Shown: positions 1 through 7,289, counted from the first letter of the stretch. The stretch is DNA of 9,617 nt from CAZQIO01 sp964593405 (GCA_964593405.1 CAZQIO010000021.1:1-9617); one strand, 5' to 3'. Notes: a model not told the origin generated them from the sequence alone. Made by a program: numbers and translations.

Positions 1-131
1 TCAGCCATTCTTTTTGCATCCCTGGCTTTTTTTCTTGCTCCACCCAATGAAACCAAAACTATCGAAGTGAGCATTCCAATGATGGCAACGACAACTAACA
101 ATTCAATTAGAGTAAAACCTTTCTTTTTCAT
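1..131 (-). CDS. Type IV prepilin (major or minor pilin), N-terminal fragment cut by the window edge
   Basis: Only the first 43 codons are present; the gene runs off the left edge. The ATG at 131 begins MKKKGFTLIELLVVVAIIGM, a classic class III signal: a short basic leader, Gly5 just before the cleavage site, Phe6 as mature residue +1 (to be N-methylated), and Glu at mature position +5. A hydrophobic helix of about 20 residues follows, then a basic stretch (ARKKARDAKRMA) typical of pilins and type II pseudopilins. PilD-type peptidase would cut between Gly5 and Phe6; no peptidase gene is in the window. It lies 46 bases downstream of pilC, a wider gap than between the other genes, and a promoter-like sequence sits at 175-203, so it may have its own transcript. 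No Shine-Dalgarno is seen before the ATG. Without the C-terminal part I cannot tell major from minor pilin. Confidence 0.93.
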   Translation of the reverse strand, partial: MKKKGFTLIELLVVVAIIGMLTSIVLVSLGGARKKARDAKRMA

Positions 132-174
132 TGGTTTTGAAATTGTTTTGATTTTAATTTATCGACCTTTCTTT

Positions 175-203
175 ATTTTAAAAAGTGCCAATTAGTTTGT
201 AAA
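175..203 (-). promoter_or_regulatory. Possible promoter of the prepilin gene
   Basis: On the minus strand TTTACA (-35, 198-203) and TAAAAT (-10, 175-180) are separated by 17 bases; each matches the sigma70 consensus at 5 of 6 positions. The -10 overlaps the pilC stop codon. Transcription would start near 168, giving a leader of about 37 bases. A separate promoter would allow more pilin than assembly proteins, but AT-rich sequence gives chance matches, so this is tentative. Confidence 0.4.
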
Positions 204-1380
204 GGGGTATTAAAACGCTTCCTATTAGTCCTCCAACCAAAAGTCCCATAAAAATTATCATTAAAGGTTCTAAAATTTGAGAAAGAGACTCTACTTGTCT
301 TGTAAGCTCTGTAAAATAAAAATCTCCTACTTTTGAAACTGCCTCATCGATTTTTCCTGTTTTTTCGCCAACTAAAAGCATTTGAACAAAAATTGGAGGG
401 AAAATTTGAGGATAGAAAGAAAAAAGAGTTGACATTTGATAGCCCTTTTTTACACCATCTTTAACTTGGGAAATTGCTTCTTGATAGACTGCATTTCCTG
501 TTACCTCTTTTGCCACCTCTAGGGCATCCAAGATGGTGATCCCAGAGGCAACAAGAGTTGAAAAGGCGTCACAAAATCTAACCAAAATTGAATGTTTTAA
601 AATTTTTCCAAAGAGAGGCAGGGAAAGGAAAATTTTGTCTCTAATTTTTCTGTTAGATTCTGATTTGCCAAAAAAAAGTAATCCAAAAATTAGGGCTAAA
701 AAAATGAGAGAAATTAAAAGGAAGTTTTTTTTCAAAAACCGAGAAAATCCCAAGACAATTTTAGTAACCAATGGAAGCTCCACTCCGCTTTCTAAAAAAA
801 TGGTTTCAAAAGTTGGCAAAACGAAAAAAGAAAGCAAAAAGAAAACCCCAATGAAAACTGCCATCAAAATTCCAGGATAAATGAAAGCTGTTTGAGTCTT
901 TGAAAGGGTAGAAAATGTCCTCTCAAAATATTCTCCCAGATAACCGAAAGAGTCTGAAAGTTTTCCTGTTTTTTCACCAACTCGAATTATTGAAATGAAA
1001 AAAGGAGAGAAAAATCGAGGATAAGCAGAAAAGGCTTGTGACAAGCTTTCTCCTCCCTCAACTTTGTTTGAAATATCCAAAATTGCCTCTCTAAAAGTTG
1101 AATTTGTTGTTTGAGCTGCCAAGGTCTTTAGGGCTTCAACTAAAGGAATTCGAGAGGCAATCATTACTGAAAGTTGGCGAGAAAAGAGAGCTAATTCTTT
1201 AAGAGAGACTCTGGCAATTTTAATTGGAGAAAAAAGAATCGAAGGTTTTTCTTCTTCCAGAGTAGTAACAAAAAGGCCACTTTTTTGAAGCAAACTTAAA
1301 GCGATCTCTTTTGAAGGAGCTTCAATAATTCCGCTTTTGAGAGTGCCTTCTATTGTTCTGGCTTTGTAGAAAAATTTCAT
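178..1380 (-). CDS. pilC: Type IV pilus inner-membrane platform protein PilC (GspF family)
   Basis: This 400-residue protein has the usual length and two-domain layout of PilC/GspF platform proteins. It has a short N-terminal cytoplasmic region, then two repeated T2SSF domains: the first around residues 65-190 (motif ELALFSRQLSVMIASRIPL) and the second around 265-395 (LVRFCDAFSTLVASGITIL). Three membrane segments are visible, near residues 166-190, 218-236 and 372-395. In the known machine PilC is the membrane platform on which PilB and PilT act to insert or remove pilin subunits. The ATG at 1380 lies one base after the pilT stop codon, so translation is probably coupled. No clear ribosome binding site precedes it. 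The gene is last of the assembly block before the prepilin. Confidence 0.96.
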   Translation of the reverse strand: MKFFYKARTIEGTLKSGIIEAPSKEIALSLLQKSGLFVTTLEEEKPSILFSPIKIARVSLKELALFSRQLSVMIASRIPLVEALKTLAAQTTNSTFREAILDISNKVEGGESLSQAFSAYPRFFSPFFISIIRVGEKTGKLSDSFGYLGEYFERTFSTLSKTQTAFIYPGILMAVFIGVFFLLSFFVLPTFETIFLESGVELPLVTKIVLGFSRFLKKNFLLISLIFLALIFGLLFFGKSESNRKIRDKIFLSLPLFGKILKHSILVRFCDAFSTLVASGITILDALEVAKEVTGNAVYQEAISQVKDGVKKGYQMSTLFSFYPQIFPPIFVQMLLVGEKTGKIDEAVSKVGDFYFTELTRQVESLSQILEPLMIIFMGLLVGGLIGSVLIPLYKLIGTF

Positions 1381-1381
1381 T

Positions 1382-2449
1382 TTAGTATTTCAATCTCTGT
1401 CTTAGTTCTGCTGGGTCTATTGAATAATTGAGGGCGTTTTCAAAAGTAATCTCTCCTCTCTTTACCAATTCGGCTAAAGATTTGTTGATTGTCATCATAC
1501 CCAAATCTCCAGAAGTTTCAATGATGGCTGGAATTTCATGAATTTTTCCTTCTCTAATTAAATTGGCAATGGCTGGTGTAACAAACATTATTTCGCAAGC
1601 TGGGATCAAACCACCACCAATTCTCGGAATCAATCTTTGAGAGAGAATGGCAAAAAGAGAACCTGCCAACTGAGCTTTTATTTGGTTTTGCTGTTCTGCC
1701 GGAAAGGAATCGACAATTCGATGGATAGTTTGAGCAGCTGAGTTTGTGTGAAGGGTGGCAAATACTAGATGGCCTGTTTCAGCGGCGGTGATGGCAATGG
1801 CCATCGTTTCCGGATCCCTCATTTCTCCAACAACAATGACATCTGGGTCTTCTCTTAAAGCAGCCCTGAGAGCTCTTTGAAAACTAAGAGCGTCTCTTCC
1901 TATTTCCCTTTGTTCGATAATAGAAAGGTCAGATTCGAAAACATATTCAATCGGGTCTTCAATGGTGATAATGTGGGCAGCCCTGGTATGGTTTATTTCG
2001 TCAATTAGGGCGGCTAAAGTCGTAGATTTTCCGTGGGAGGCAGGACCACAAATCAGAATGAATCCTTGGCGTGGCTTTGTAAATTGGTGGAGAACTGGGG
2101 GAAGGTTTAATTCCTCAATCGTTCGAATTTTCTTTGGTATCAACCTCATGGCAATTGAAATTTTCCCCCTTTGGAAAAAAATATTCACCCTTAATCGAAC
2201 CTGATTTTCAACTTCCATTGAAAAATCAATGTCTTTTTCTTTAAGAAATTTTTCTTTTTGGGCATCATCCATTATTAAAAAGGCAAGTTTTTTTGTTTCT
2301 TCTGGGGTGAGCCTTTTTGCTTTAGTAATAGGAAAGAGTTTACCATTTATTCTCATTGTTGGATGGTGGCCTGCACAAAAATGCAAATCGGAAGCATTTT
2401 CTTTTGCGGCAAAGAGAATGATTTGTTTTAAATATTCTTCGTAAGTCAT
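1382..2449 (-). CDS. pilT: Type IV pilus retraction ATPase PilT
   Basis: A 355-residue hexameric secretion-type ATPase of normal PilT length. An N-terminal PAS-like domain (ASDLHFCAGHHPTMRINGKL, residues 19-38) precedes the RecA-like core. Walker A is GPASHGKS at 135-142, followed by the Asp box (TIEDPIEY, 162-169), Walker B (DVIVVGEMRDPET, 203-215) and the His box (TGHLVFATLHTN, 225-236). The PilT hallmark AIRNLIRE appears as AIANLIRE at 293-300, which separates it from PilB; there is no tetracysteine zinc site. The role is ATP-driven disassembly of the pilus at the inner membrane, giving twitching or DNA pulling. The Walker A differs from the common GPTGSGKS but keeps all catalytic positions. 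The ATG lies one base after the pilB stop; an AAAGGA about 12 bases upstream could be a weak ribosome binding site. Confidence 0.96.
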   Translation of the reverse strand: MTYEEYLKQIILFAAKENASDLHFCAGHHPTMRINGKLFPITKAKRLTPEETKKLAFLIMDDAQKEKFLKEKDIDFSMEVENQVRLRVNIFFQRGKISIAMRLIPKKIRTIEELNLPPVLHQFTKPRQGFILICGPASHGKSTTLAALIDEINHTRAAHIITIEDPIEYVFESDLSIIEQREIGRDALSFQRALRAALREDPDVIVVGEMRDPETMAIAITAAETGHLVFATLHTNSAAQTIHRIVDSFPAEQQNQIKAQLAGSLFAILSQRLIPRIGGGLIPACEIMFVTPAIANLIREGKIHEIPAIIETSGDLGMMTINKSLAELVKRGEITFENALNYSIDPAELRQRLKY

Positions 2450-2450
2450 A

Positions 2451-4166
2451 TTATCCAGTTTCCTTTAATACTTCTTCTATTGTAGTCAGGCCATTCAATA
2501 CTTTCAACATGCCATCTTGACGCATGGTAATCATTCCCTGTTTTTTTGCTTTTTCTAAAATCTTAGATTCTGAGGGTTCCTTTAAAATGATTTCGGCCCA
2601 ATCATCGGTAATTTCTAAAACTTCAAAAATTCCAATTCTTCCGACAAAACCTTTTCCCCCACATTCTGGACAGCCTACTGGTTCGTAAATTTTAAAATCT
2701 GAAGGTGGTCGGTATTTTTTGGCAGCCTCAGGGGGCATTTCTTCTAATTCTTTCAAAATTAATTCTTTAATACCAAGAGTTGGTTTTTTTGCTTTTTTGC
2801 ATTTTGGGCAAAGAACACGAACTAATCTTTGAGCGACAATTAAATTTAAAGAGGGAGGAATTAAGAATGGTTGTATACCCAAATCTATCAGTCTGGGAAT
2901 GGTTCCAACAACGTTGTTGGTGTGAAGGGTTGACAAAACCAAATGGCCGGTTAAAGCGGCGTGAATTGCCAGTTCGGCGGTTTCTCTGTCTCTTATTTCG
3001 CCAATCATGATAACGTCTGGATCTTGTCTCAAAATTTGTCTTAAACCAGAAGCAAAAGTGTAGCCAATTTGGGGATTGATTTGAGATTGGTTAATCCCTG
3101 GAATTAAATATTCAATCGGGTCTTCGAGAGTAACGATGTTGACCGATTCTTTGTTTAAAATTTGCAAAATGGCATAGAGGGTGGTAGTTTTTCCAGAACC
3201 TGTAGGTCCTGTGATTAAGATCATTCCGAATGGTTGTGAAATTGCCCTTTGCATTGTTTCGTAGTTTTCTTGGCTCAAACCCAATTCATCAAGTTTTTTC
3301 AAACCCATCTTTGGGTCCAAAATTCTAATGGCAATTTTTTCTCCAAAGGCAGTGGGAAAAGTAGAAACTCGGAAATCTATCCTCCTTCCTTCAAAATCTA
3401 TCGAAAATCTTCCGTCTTGGGGAATTCTTGTTTCATCAATTCTCAAGTGAGACAATATTTTTATTCTGGAAACAATAGCAGGATGGACTTTAATTGGCAA
3501 AAAAATCGAAGAGTAAAGCTTGCCCAAAACTCTATACCTTACTCTGGTTTGCTCTGTCCCTGGTTCAATGTGAATGTCAGAAGCTCCTCCTTCAAGAGCG
3601 TACCTCAAGATGGCGGCGACAGCTTTCGAAACTGGGGCCTCTTCGGCAACTTTGATTATTTCCTCTGGAGTTGAAGGTTTAGTTGGAATTTCAATTTTTA
3701 ATTCTTCTTCTAGTTTTTTGATGGTTTTCCCAATTTCTTCTTTCTTTTTATGATAGAGCCTAATTATTTTTTGGAAATCGGAGGGGGTAATTAAGGTAAT
3801 ATTAAAACGAAAGTTTTTGCTCAAGGCTAAAAAGTTTAGGGCCTCTTTAGCTCCAACATCCTCTGGATAAACCATGCCCACTTCAATCTGATTTCCAATT
3901 TTTGAAAGTGGAACAAATTTGTAAAAATTTGCAGTTTCTTCTGGGATTATGTTTAAAATTTCTGGGTCAATCTTTTCTAAATTAACTTTTGCTAAAGGAA
4001 TCCCCAGTTTAAGAGATTTTAGAGAGAATAGTTCGCTTTCTGGTAAAATCCCCTCTTCCAAAATAACTTCTTCTTCTCTTTTCCCAGATAATCTAATTTT
4101 TTGTTCTAACCTTTCTTTATCTTTTTGGGAAATAATTTTTCTCTGGAGAAGTTCTTCCAAAAACAT
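2451..4166 (-). CDS. pilB: Type IV pilus assembly ATPase PilB (GspE family)
   Basis: The extension motor that powers pilin polymerisation through PilC. I place the start at the ATG at 4166 (571 residues), because it lies one base after the upstream stop codon, like the neighbouring junctions, and because MFLEELLQRKIISQ matches the usual N-terminus of this family; an ATG at 4223 would add 19 residues overlapping the previous gene. An N-terminal MshEN/T2SSE_N-like domain covers about residues 1-130. The ATPase core has Walker A GPTGSGKT at 320-327, Asp box LEDPIEY near 347, Walker B DVIMIGEIRD at 384-393 and His box TGHLVLSTLHTN near 406. A tetracysteine zinc site (C453, C456, C499, C502) marks it as GspE/PilB rather than PilT. 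Confidence 0.96.
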   Translation of the reverse strand: MFLEELLQRKIISQKDKERLEQKIRLSGKREEEVILEEGILPESELFSLKSLKLGIPLAKVNLEKIDPEILNIIPEETANFYKFVPLSKIGNQIEVGMVYPEDVGAKEALNFLALSKNFRFNITLITPSDFQKIIRLYHKKKEEIGKTIKKLEEELKIEIPTKPSTPEEIIKVAEEAPVSKAVAAILRYALEGGASDIHIEPGTEQTRVRYRVLGKLYSSIFLPIKVHPAIVSRIKILSHLRIDETRIPQDGRFSIDFEGRRIDFRVSTFPTAFGEKIAIRILDPKMGLKKLDELGLSQENYETMQRAISQPFGMILITGPTGSGKTTTLYAILQILNKESVNIVTLEDPIEYLIPGINQSQINPQIGYTFASGLRQILRQDPDVIMIGEIRDRETAELAIHAALTGHLVLSTLHTNNVVGTIPRLIDLGIQPFLIPPSLNLIVAQRLVRVLCPKCKKAKKPTLGIKELILKELEEMPPEAAKKYRPPSDFKIYEPVGCPECGGKGFVGRIGIFEVLEITDDWAEIILKEPSESKILEKAKKQGMITMRQDGMLKVLNGLTTIEEVLKETG

Positions 4167-4167
4167 T

Positions 4168-4425
4168 TTAGTAGGGCAAAAATGGATTTTCTCTCCCAAC
4201 TTCTGTTGAGGTTGGAGATTCAATCTCTGTTGGTAAAATTAGTTCTTTGAGAGTTTGACTTTCTAAAAAGTGAAAATCTATGTTAATTTCTTTTTTTAAC
4301 TCTGGTGAAGGTTGAGAAGGGGGTGGTGATGGGGGTTTGAAATAACCAAAATATAAGATTAAAAAGGTAACAAACAAAACGGTGAAAAAAATGTATGTTA
4401 AAATTTCTTGTCTTTTTTGTGGCAT
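4168..4425 (-). CDS. Small bitopic membrane protein in the pilus operon, possibly a shortened PilP
   Basis: 85 residues. A single membrane helix at about residues 9-28 follows a short basic N-terminus (MPQKRQE), so the rest should lie outside the membrane. A proline/serine-rich linker (about 30-41, PPSPPPSQPSPE) leads to a short polar tail ending GRENPFLPY. The position right after pilO is where pilP sits in classical pilMNOPQ operons, and the final NPF-containing peptide recalls the RDPF/RNPF-like motif of PilP proteins. If it is PilP-related, the beta-domain that contacts the secretin PilQ is missing, and a membrane helix replaces the lipid anchor. The gene is certain from its tight packing (two bases after pilO, one before pilB); the identity is an inference from position and a weak motif. 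Confidence 0.8.
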   Translation of the reverse strand: MPQKRQEILTYIFFTVLFVTFLILYFGYFKPPSPPPSQPSPELKKEINIDFHFLESQTLKELILPTEIESPTSTEVGRENPFLPY

Positions 4426-4427
4426 TT

Positions 4428-4958
4428 TTAATAACTTTTGATTTTAAATTCGACCGAAAAATTAAGCTGGTTTTTCTCTCCTTCAACTGCTAGAGAAATG
4501 TTTTCAGTTTCAATCAATCTGGCAGATTTTTCTATAGCAGAAAGGAAATTTTTAAAACTTTCATAATCTCCAACCAGAGTTGTTTTAATTTGCCATTCTT
4601 TCAATTTTGAGCCCTCAAAAGTTTCCTCAGATTTTTTTAACTCAGAAAAGCTGACAGATTTTAGTAAAAGGCCAGATTGGGTAGCTAAGGTTTGAATAAG
4701 ATGGAGAGTTTGGGGAATGTCTGGTGAATCGGGAATGGCAGCTTCAATTTTTGCCATTTCTTCTTTGTACTGGTTTAGTTTTTTTAAGGTTTGGTTTAAT
4801 TTTTCAAGATACTCTTTTTGGCTTTCTAATTCTTTTTCTTTTTCTAAAAGCGAAACCCTCAAGACCGAAACTTTTTCTTTTTTTGGAAAGATTAAAAAGG
4901 TCCAAAATAAAACGCTCAAGAGTAAAAGAAAAAATGAAATTGTTGTTCTTTGACTCAT
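4428..4958 (-). CDS. pilO: Type IV pilus alignment-complex protein PilO
   Basis: I choose the ATG at 4958 (176 residues, MSQRTTISFF...), one base after the pilN stop; an earlier ATG at 4994 would add 12 residues overlapping pilN and break the junction pattern of this operon. The protein has a short N-terminus, one membrane helix at about residues 8-25, a charged coiled coil at about 30-75 (lysine/glutamate-rich heptads), and a C-terminal ferredoxin-like domain of about 90 residues beginning near the PDSPDIPQTLHLIQTLA segment. This is the normal PilO plan. PilO pairs with PilN outside the membrane and links the cytoplasmic PilM ring to the motor. A weak AAAGAG lies about 10 bases before the start. 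Confidence 0.9.
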   Translation of the reverse strand: MSQRTTISFFLLLLSVLFWTFLIFPKKEKVSVLRVSLLEKEKELESQKEYLEKLNQTLKKLNQYKEEMAKIEAAIPDSPDIPQTLHLIQTLATQSGLLLKSVSFSELKKSEETFEGSKLKEWQIKTTLVGDYESFKNFLSAIEKSARLIETENISLAVEGEKNQLNFSVEFKIKSY

Positions 4959-4959
4959 T

Positions 4960-5472
4960 TTATTGACTCTTTGGAATTGAAAATTCAACCTCAAAGTTTA
5001 ATTTCCCTTCTTGCCCTATCGAAACGTTTTTTAAATTACAGTTTGCGAATGCCTTTTTGCAAATTTCCATTTGCTGTGAAAGGGTGTAAAAATTTTCTGT
5101 TTTGCCAGAAGCTGTTCCTTTGAGGTTGCCAAAATCCAACTGAAGTTTTTGAAAAGATACTGTTTTTAAAGTATTTTGTTCCAAGAGCGGAAAAAATTTT
5201 GACGGATAGTTTCTTTTTGCCAAAATATCGGCAACTTGAGAAATTTTCTCTTGATAGCTAAAAACTTTTTTTTCTAGTTCTCTAATTTCTCCACTTCTTG
5301 AAATTTCGATTTGGCTTTCGATGGCCTTGATTTTGTTTTCAAGTTTTTCTTGTAGTGAATGAAAATAAAAATAGAAAAAGAGAGAAATTAAAAAAAACAA
5401 AACCGCCCCTCCAAAAAATAGAATGTCAAAAGGAGGCAATTTTCTTTGTGGTTTTGGAATTATTTCTACCAT
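4960..5472 (-). CDS. pilN: Type IV pilus alignment-complex protein PilN
   Basis: 170 residues with the PilN layout. A short cytoplasmic N-terminal peptide (MVEIIPKPQRKLPPF) contains an EIIPKP stretch where other PilN proteins carry the INLLP-like motif that docks into PilM. One membrane helix follows at about residues 17-38, then a coiled coil at about 40-85 and a C-terminal ferredoxin-like domain whose start is marked by NYPSKFFPLLEQNT, a segment typical of the family. Two cysteines (in MEICKKAFANC) could be close in the fold. The ATG is four bases after the pilM TGA. PilN is expected to form a heterodimer with PilO from the next gene. Confidence 0.9.
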   Translation of the reverse strand: MVEIIPKPQRKLPPFDILFFGGAVLFFLISLFFYFYFHSLQEKLENKIKAIESQIEISRSGEIRELEKKVFSYQEKISQVADILAKRNYPSKFFPLLEQNTLKTVSFQKLQLDFGNLKGTASGKTENFYTLSQQMEICKKAFANCNLKNVSIGQEGKLNFEVEFSIPKSQ

Positions 5473-5476
5473 AAAT

Positions 5477-6547
5477 TCATTCTAAGCCCCTTTTTGCCAA
5501 CCCCACTACTACCGAAAAAGTTGGCCCCATCGCTAGCAATTTTTTTTCCAAAACTTTAGGGTAAATTATATTTTTGAAGGGATTGGCCAATTCTACTTCC
5601 TTTTTAAAATAATTTTGACAAAATTGCAACAAACCAGGGAGGTTTGCCTCTCCCCCAGCCAAAATTATTTTTGTGACTTCTTTTTTCTCTTTGTTTTTAA
5701 AATTTTCTAAAAAGTAAGAAATTTCTCGAAAAATTAAATTGACTGCCGGTTCCAAAATTTTCACAATAGATTTTCCCTCGGGAATGGTTGTTGGAAAAAA
5801 TCCATATTTTCGTTTTAGTTTCTCTGCTAAAACAAAATCTATGCCCAAATGCTTAGCCACCCTCTCTGTCATGTCATCTCCAGAAAAATCGAAAGAGTGG
5901 GAAATTCTCAAGTTACCGTCTAAAGCTATGCTGCAGCTTGTGGTTTTAAAACCAATGTCGATTATTGCTACGGCTCCTTTTTCTTCCTTTGCCAAGGCTC
6001 GAACTAAACTGAAAGTTTCTGGTTCGATTGAAAAATTTGTTAAGTTCAATTGATTGGCGATGACTTGATACTGGGCAAGAATATCTCGGGGAGTGGCCAC
6101 CAAAAGAATTTGTGGTTTTTCTTTGTCTCCCTCTTTAGTTTTTGATAAAATTTTCCAGTCCCAAACAACTTCGCTCAAAGGGAGAGGAATGTGACGCTTA
6201 GCTTCTGCTTCAACAGCAAAAGGAATTTCTTGTTTTGTCATTGGAGGAAGGGAAAAGGTGGCAAAAAAGGTAGCAAAATCTGGTATTGAAAAGAAGGCGT
6301 TTTTTGGTTGAATTTTTGCTGCCAACAAAAGTTTCTTTAGTGCCTCAACGATAGATTTAGTAGAAAATAAAACCGAGCCTTTTTGGAAGCTCGAAAAGAA
6401 GCTTTTGCTAACGTTTTTAAAAGAAAACTGGGCGTAATTTTCTAGCTTTACCTTACCGGCGACGCTGGAAAGTTCTAAAACTTTGATTGCTGAAGTACCA
6501 ATATCTATTCCTACAGCTCTTTTTGGTATAATCGAAAAAAGTCTCAT
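5477..6547 (-). CDS. pilM: Actin-like cytoplasmic pilus assembly protein PilM
   Basis: 356 residues, of ordinary PilM length, with the actin/HSP70-type ATPase signature: phosphate-1 GIDIGTSAIKV at residues 13-23, phosphate-2 IIDIGFKTTSCSI near 195-207, and adenosine motif IILAGGEANLPGL near 294-306. PilM binds ATP, forms a cytoplasmic ring around the motor and holds the PilN N-terminus. I use the ATG at 6547; an adjacent in-frame TTG at 6550 would add one residue but fits the promoter less well. The stop codon is TGA. As first gene of the operon it has a near-consensus promoter whose -10 box ends seven bases before the ATG, implying a leaderless message. Confidence 0.95.
   Translation of the reverse strand: MRLFSIIPKRAVGIDIGTSAIKVLELSSVAGKVKLENYAQFSFKNVSKSFFSSFQKGSVLFSTKSIVEALKKLLLAAKIQPKNAFFSIPDFATFFATFSLPPMTKQEIPFAVEAEAKRHIPLPLSEVVWDWKILSKTKEGDKEKPQILLVATPRDILAQYQVIANQLNLTNFSIEPETFSLVRALAKEEKGAVAIIDIGFKTTSCSIALDGNLRISHSFDFSGDDMTERVAKHLGIDFVLAEKLKRKYGFFPTTIPEGKSIVKILEPAVNLIFREISYFLENFKNKEKKEVTKIILAGGEANLPGLLQFCQNYFKKEVELANPFKNIIYPKVLEKKLLAMGPTFSVVVGLAKRGLE
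6524..6532 (+). promoter_or_regulatory. Possible extended -10 promoter for comF
   Basis: TGGTATAAT on the plus strand is a perfect -10 box (6527-6532) with a TGn extension, lying inside the 5' end of the divergent pilM gene. No good -35 is visible, as is usual for extended -10 promoters. Transcription would start near 6539, giving a leader of about 29 bases before the comF GTG. A second candidate, TATAAA at 6557-6562, ends five bases before the GTG and would give a leaderless comF message. Confidence 0.35.
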
Positions 6548-6554
6548 CAAGTTA

Positions 6555-6583
6555 ATTATAAAAAAGAGTGTGGGTTAGCTCAA
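6555..6583 (-). promoter_or_regulatory. Promoter of the pil operon (leaderless start for pilM)
   Basis: On the minus strand TTGAGC (6578-6583) and a perfect TATAAT (6555-6560) are separated by 17 bases. Transcription should begin six or seven bases after the -10, at about 6548, immediately before the pilM ATG at 6547. The -35 lies inside the first codons of comF on the other strand. Confidence 0.6.
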
Positions 6584-7266
6584 GAATTAAAAATTTTCTG
6601 TTAGACATTGTTTTTCCAAAGTTTTGCTTTGGTTGCCAAAAAGAGGGAACTTTTTTGTGTCAAGATTGTTTTGCCACTTTGGAAATTCAAACCGTGCACA
6701 AAAAGTTTTGTGGCAAAAATTTAGACGATCTTTACTTTCCGATTGACTATCAAAAATTTTTAATCAAAAAACTAATTCAATTTTTCAAATACCCTCCCCT
6801 AATTAAAGAATTGGCAAAAGACCTTTCGCAAATAATCGTTTCTCATTTTCTCCTTCTGGAAGAAAAAGCAAATTTTTCAGATTTTTTAATTTTGCCAATC
6901 CCCCTTTCAAAGAAAAAACTAAAATGGAGAGGGTTTAACCAATCTGAAGAAATAGCAAAAGAATTGGCAAATTTTTTCAAAATTCCTTTAATTTCAAATT
7001 GTTTGGTAAAAAAGAAGGAGACAGAAGACCAGGTGAATTTGGGAGAGAAAGAGAGAAAAGAAAATGTAAAAGGGGCTTTTTTGGTTTTAGAAAGAGAAAA
7101 AATTTTTAAAAAGAAGATTTTGCTGGTCGATGATGTTTTTACAACAGGTTCTACTATGGAAGAAGCAGCAAGAGTTTTAAAAGAAGCTGGAGCAAAAATT
7201 GTCATTGGGATTGTAGTAGCTAGAGCAAAACCCGGGACAGATAAACCAGAATTGACAATTGGTTAA
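6568..7266 (+). CDS. comF: ComF-family protein (phosphoribosyltransferase fold, DNA uptake)
   Basis: 232 residues, normal for ComF/GntX. An N-terminal zinc-finger-like region has two CxxC pairs (C20/C23 and C31/C34; FPKFCFGC and FLCQDC), and a C-terminal type I phosphoribosyltransferase domain carries the conserved RGFNQSEEIA (121-130) and the PRPP-loop signature ILLVDDVFTTGSTM (184-197). ComF is needed in known competent bacteria after DNA is reeled in, probably for handling single-stranded DNA in the cytoplasm; its exact chemistry is unsettled. The start is GTG at 6568: an in-frame stop (TAA at 6559-6561) lies just upstream and no ATG is available before the conserved region. It is divergent from the pilus operon with only 20 bases between start codons, which supports a shared role in DNA uptake. 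Confidence 0.92.
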   Translation: MWVSSRIKNFLLDIVFPKFCFGCQKEGTFLCQDCFATLEIQTVHKKFCGKNLDDLYFPIDYQKFLIKKLIQFFKYPPLIKELAKDLSQIIVSHFLLLEEKANFSDFLILPIPLSKKKLKWRGFNQSEEIAKELANFFKIPLISNCLVKKKETEDQVNLGEKERKENVKGAFLVLEREKIFKKKILLVDDVFTTGSTMEEAARVLKEAGAKIVIGIVVARAKPGTDKPELTIG

Positions 7267-7280
7267 ACAAAATTTAAAAT
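7252..7280 (+). promoter_or_regulatory. Promoter of tRNA-Ser, overlapping the comF 3' end
   Basis: A perfect TTGACA (-35, 7252-7257) and TAAAAT (-10, 7275-7280, 5 of 6) are separated by exactly 17 bases. The -35 is formed by the last sense codons of comF and the -10 follows its stop codon. The expected start near 7287 leaves only about three bases of 5' leader on the pre-tRNA. Confidence 0.65.
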
Positions 7281-7289
7281 TGAAATTAG

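Noticed and set aside
533..880. A 115-residue plus-strand open frame opposite pilC
   Set aside because: It is antisense to conserved pilC sequence, and its lysine-rich composition is what the reverse of this AT-rich gene would give.
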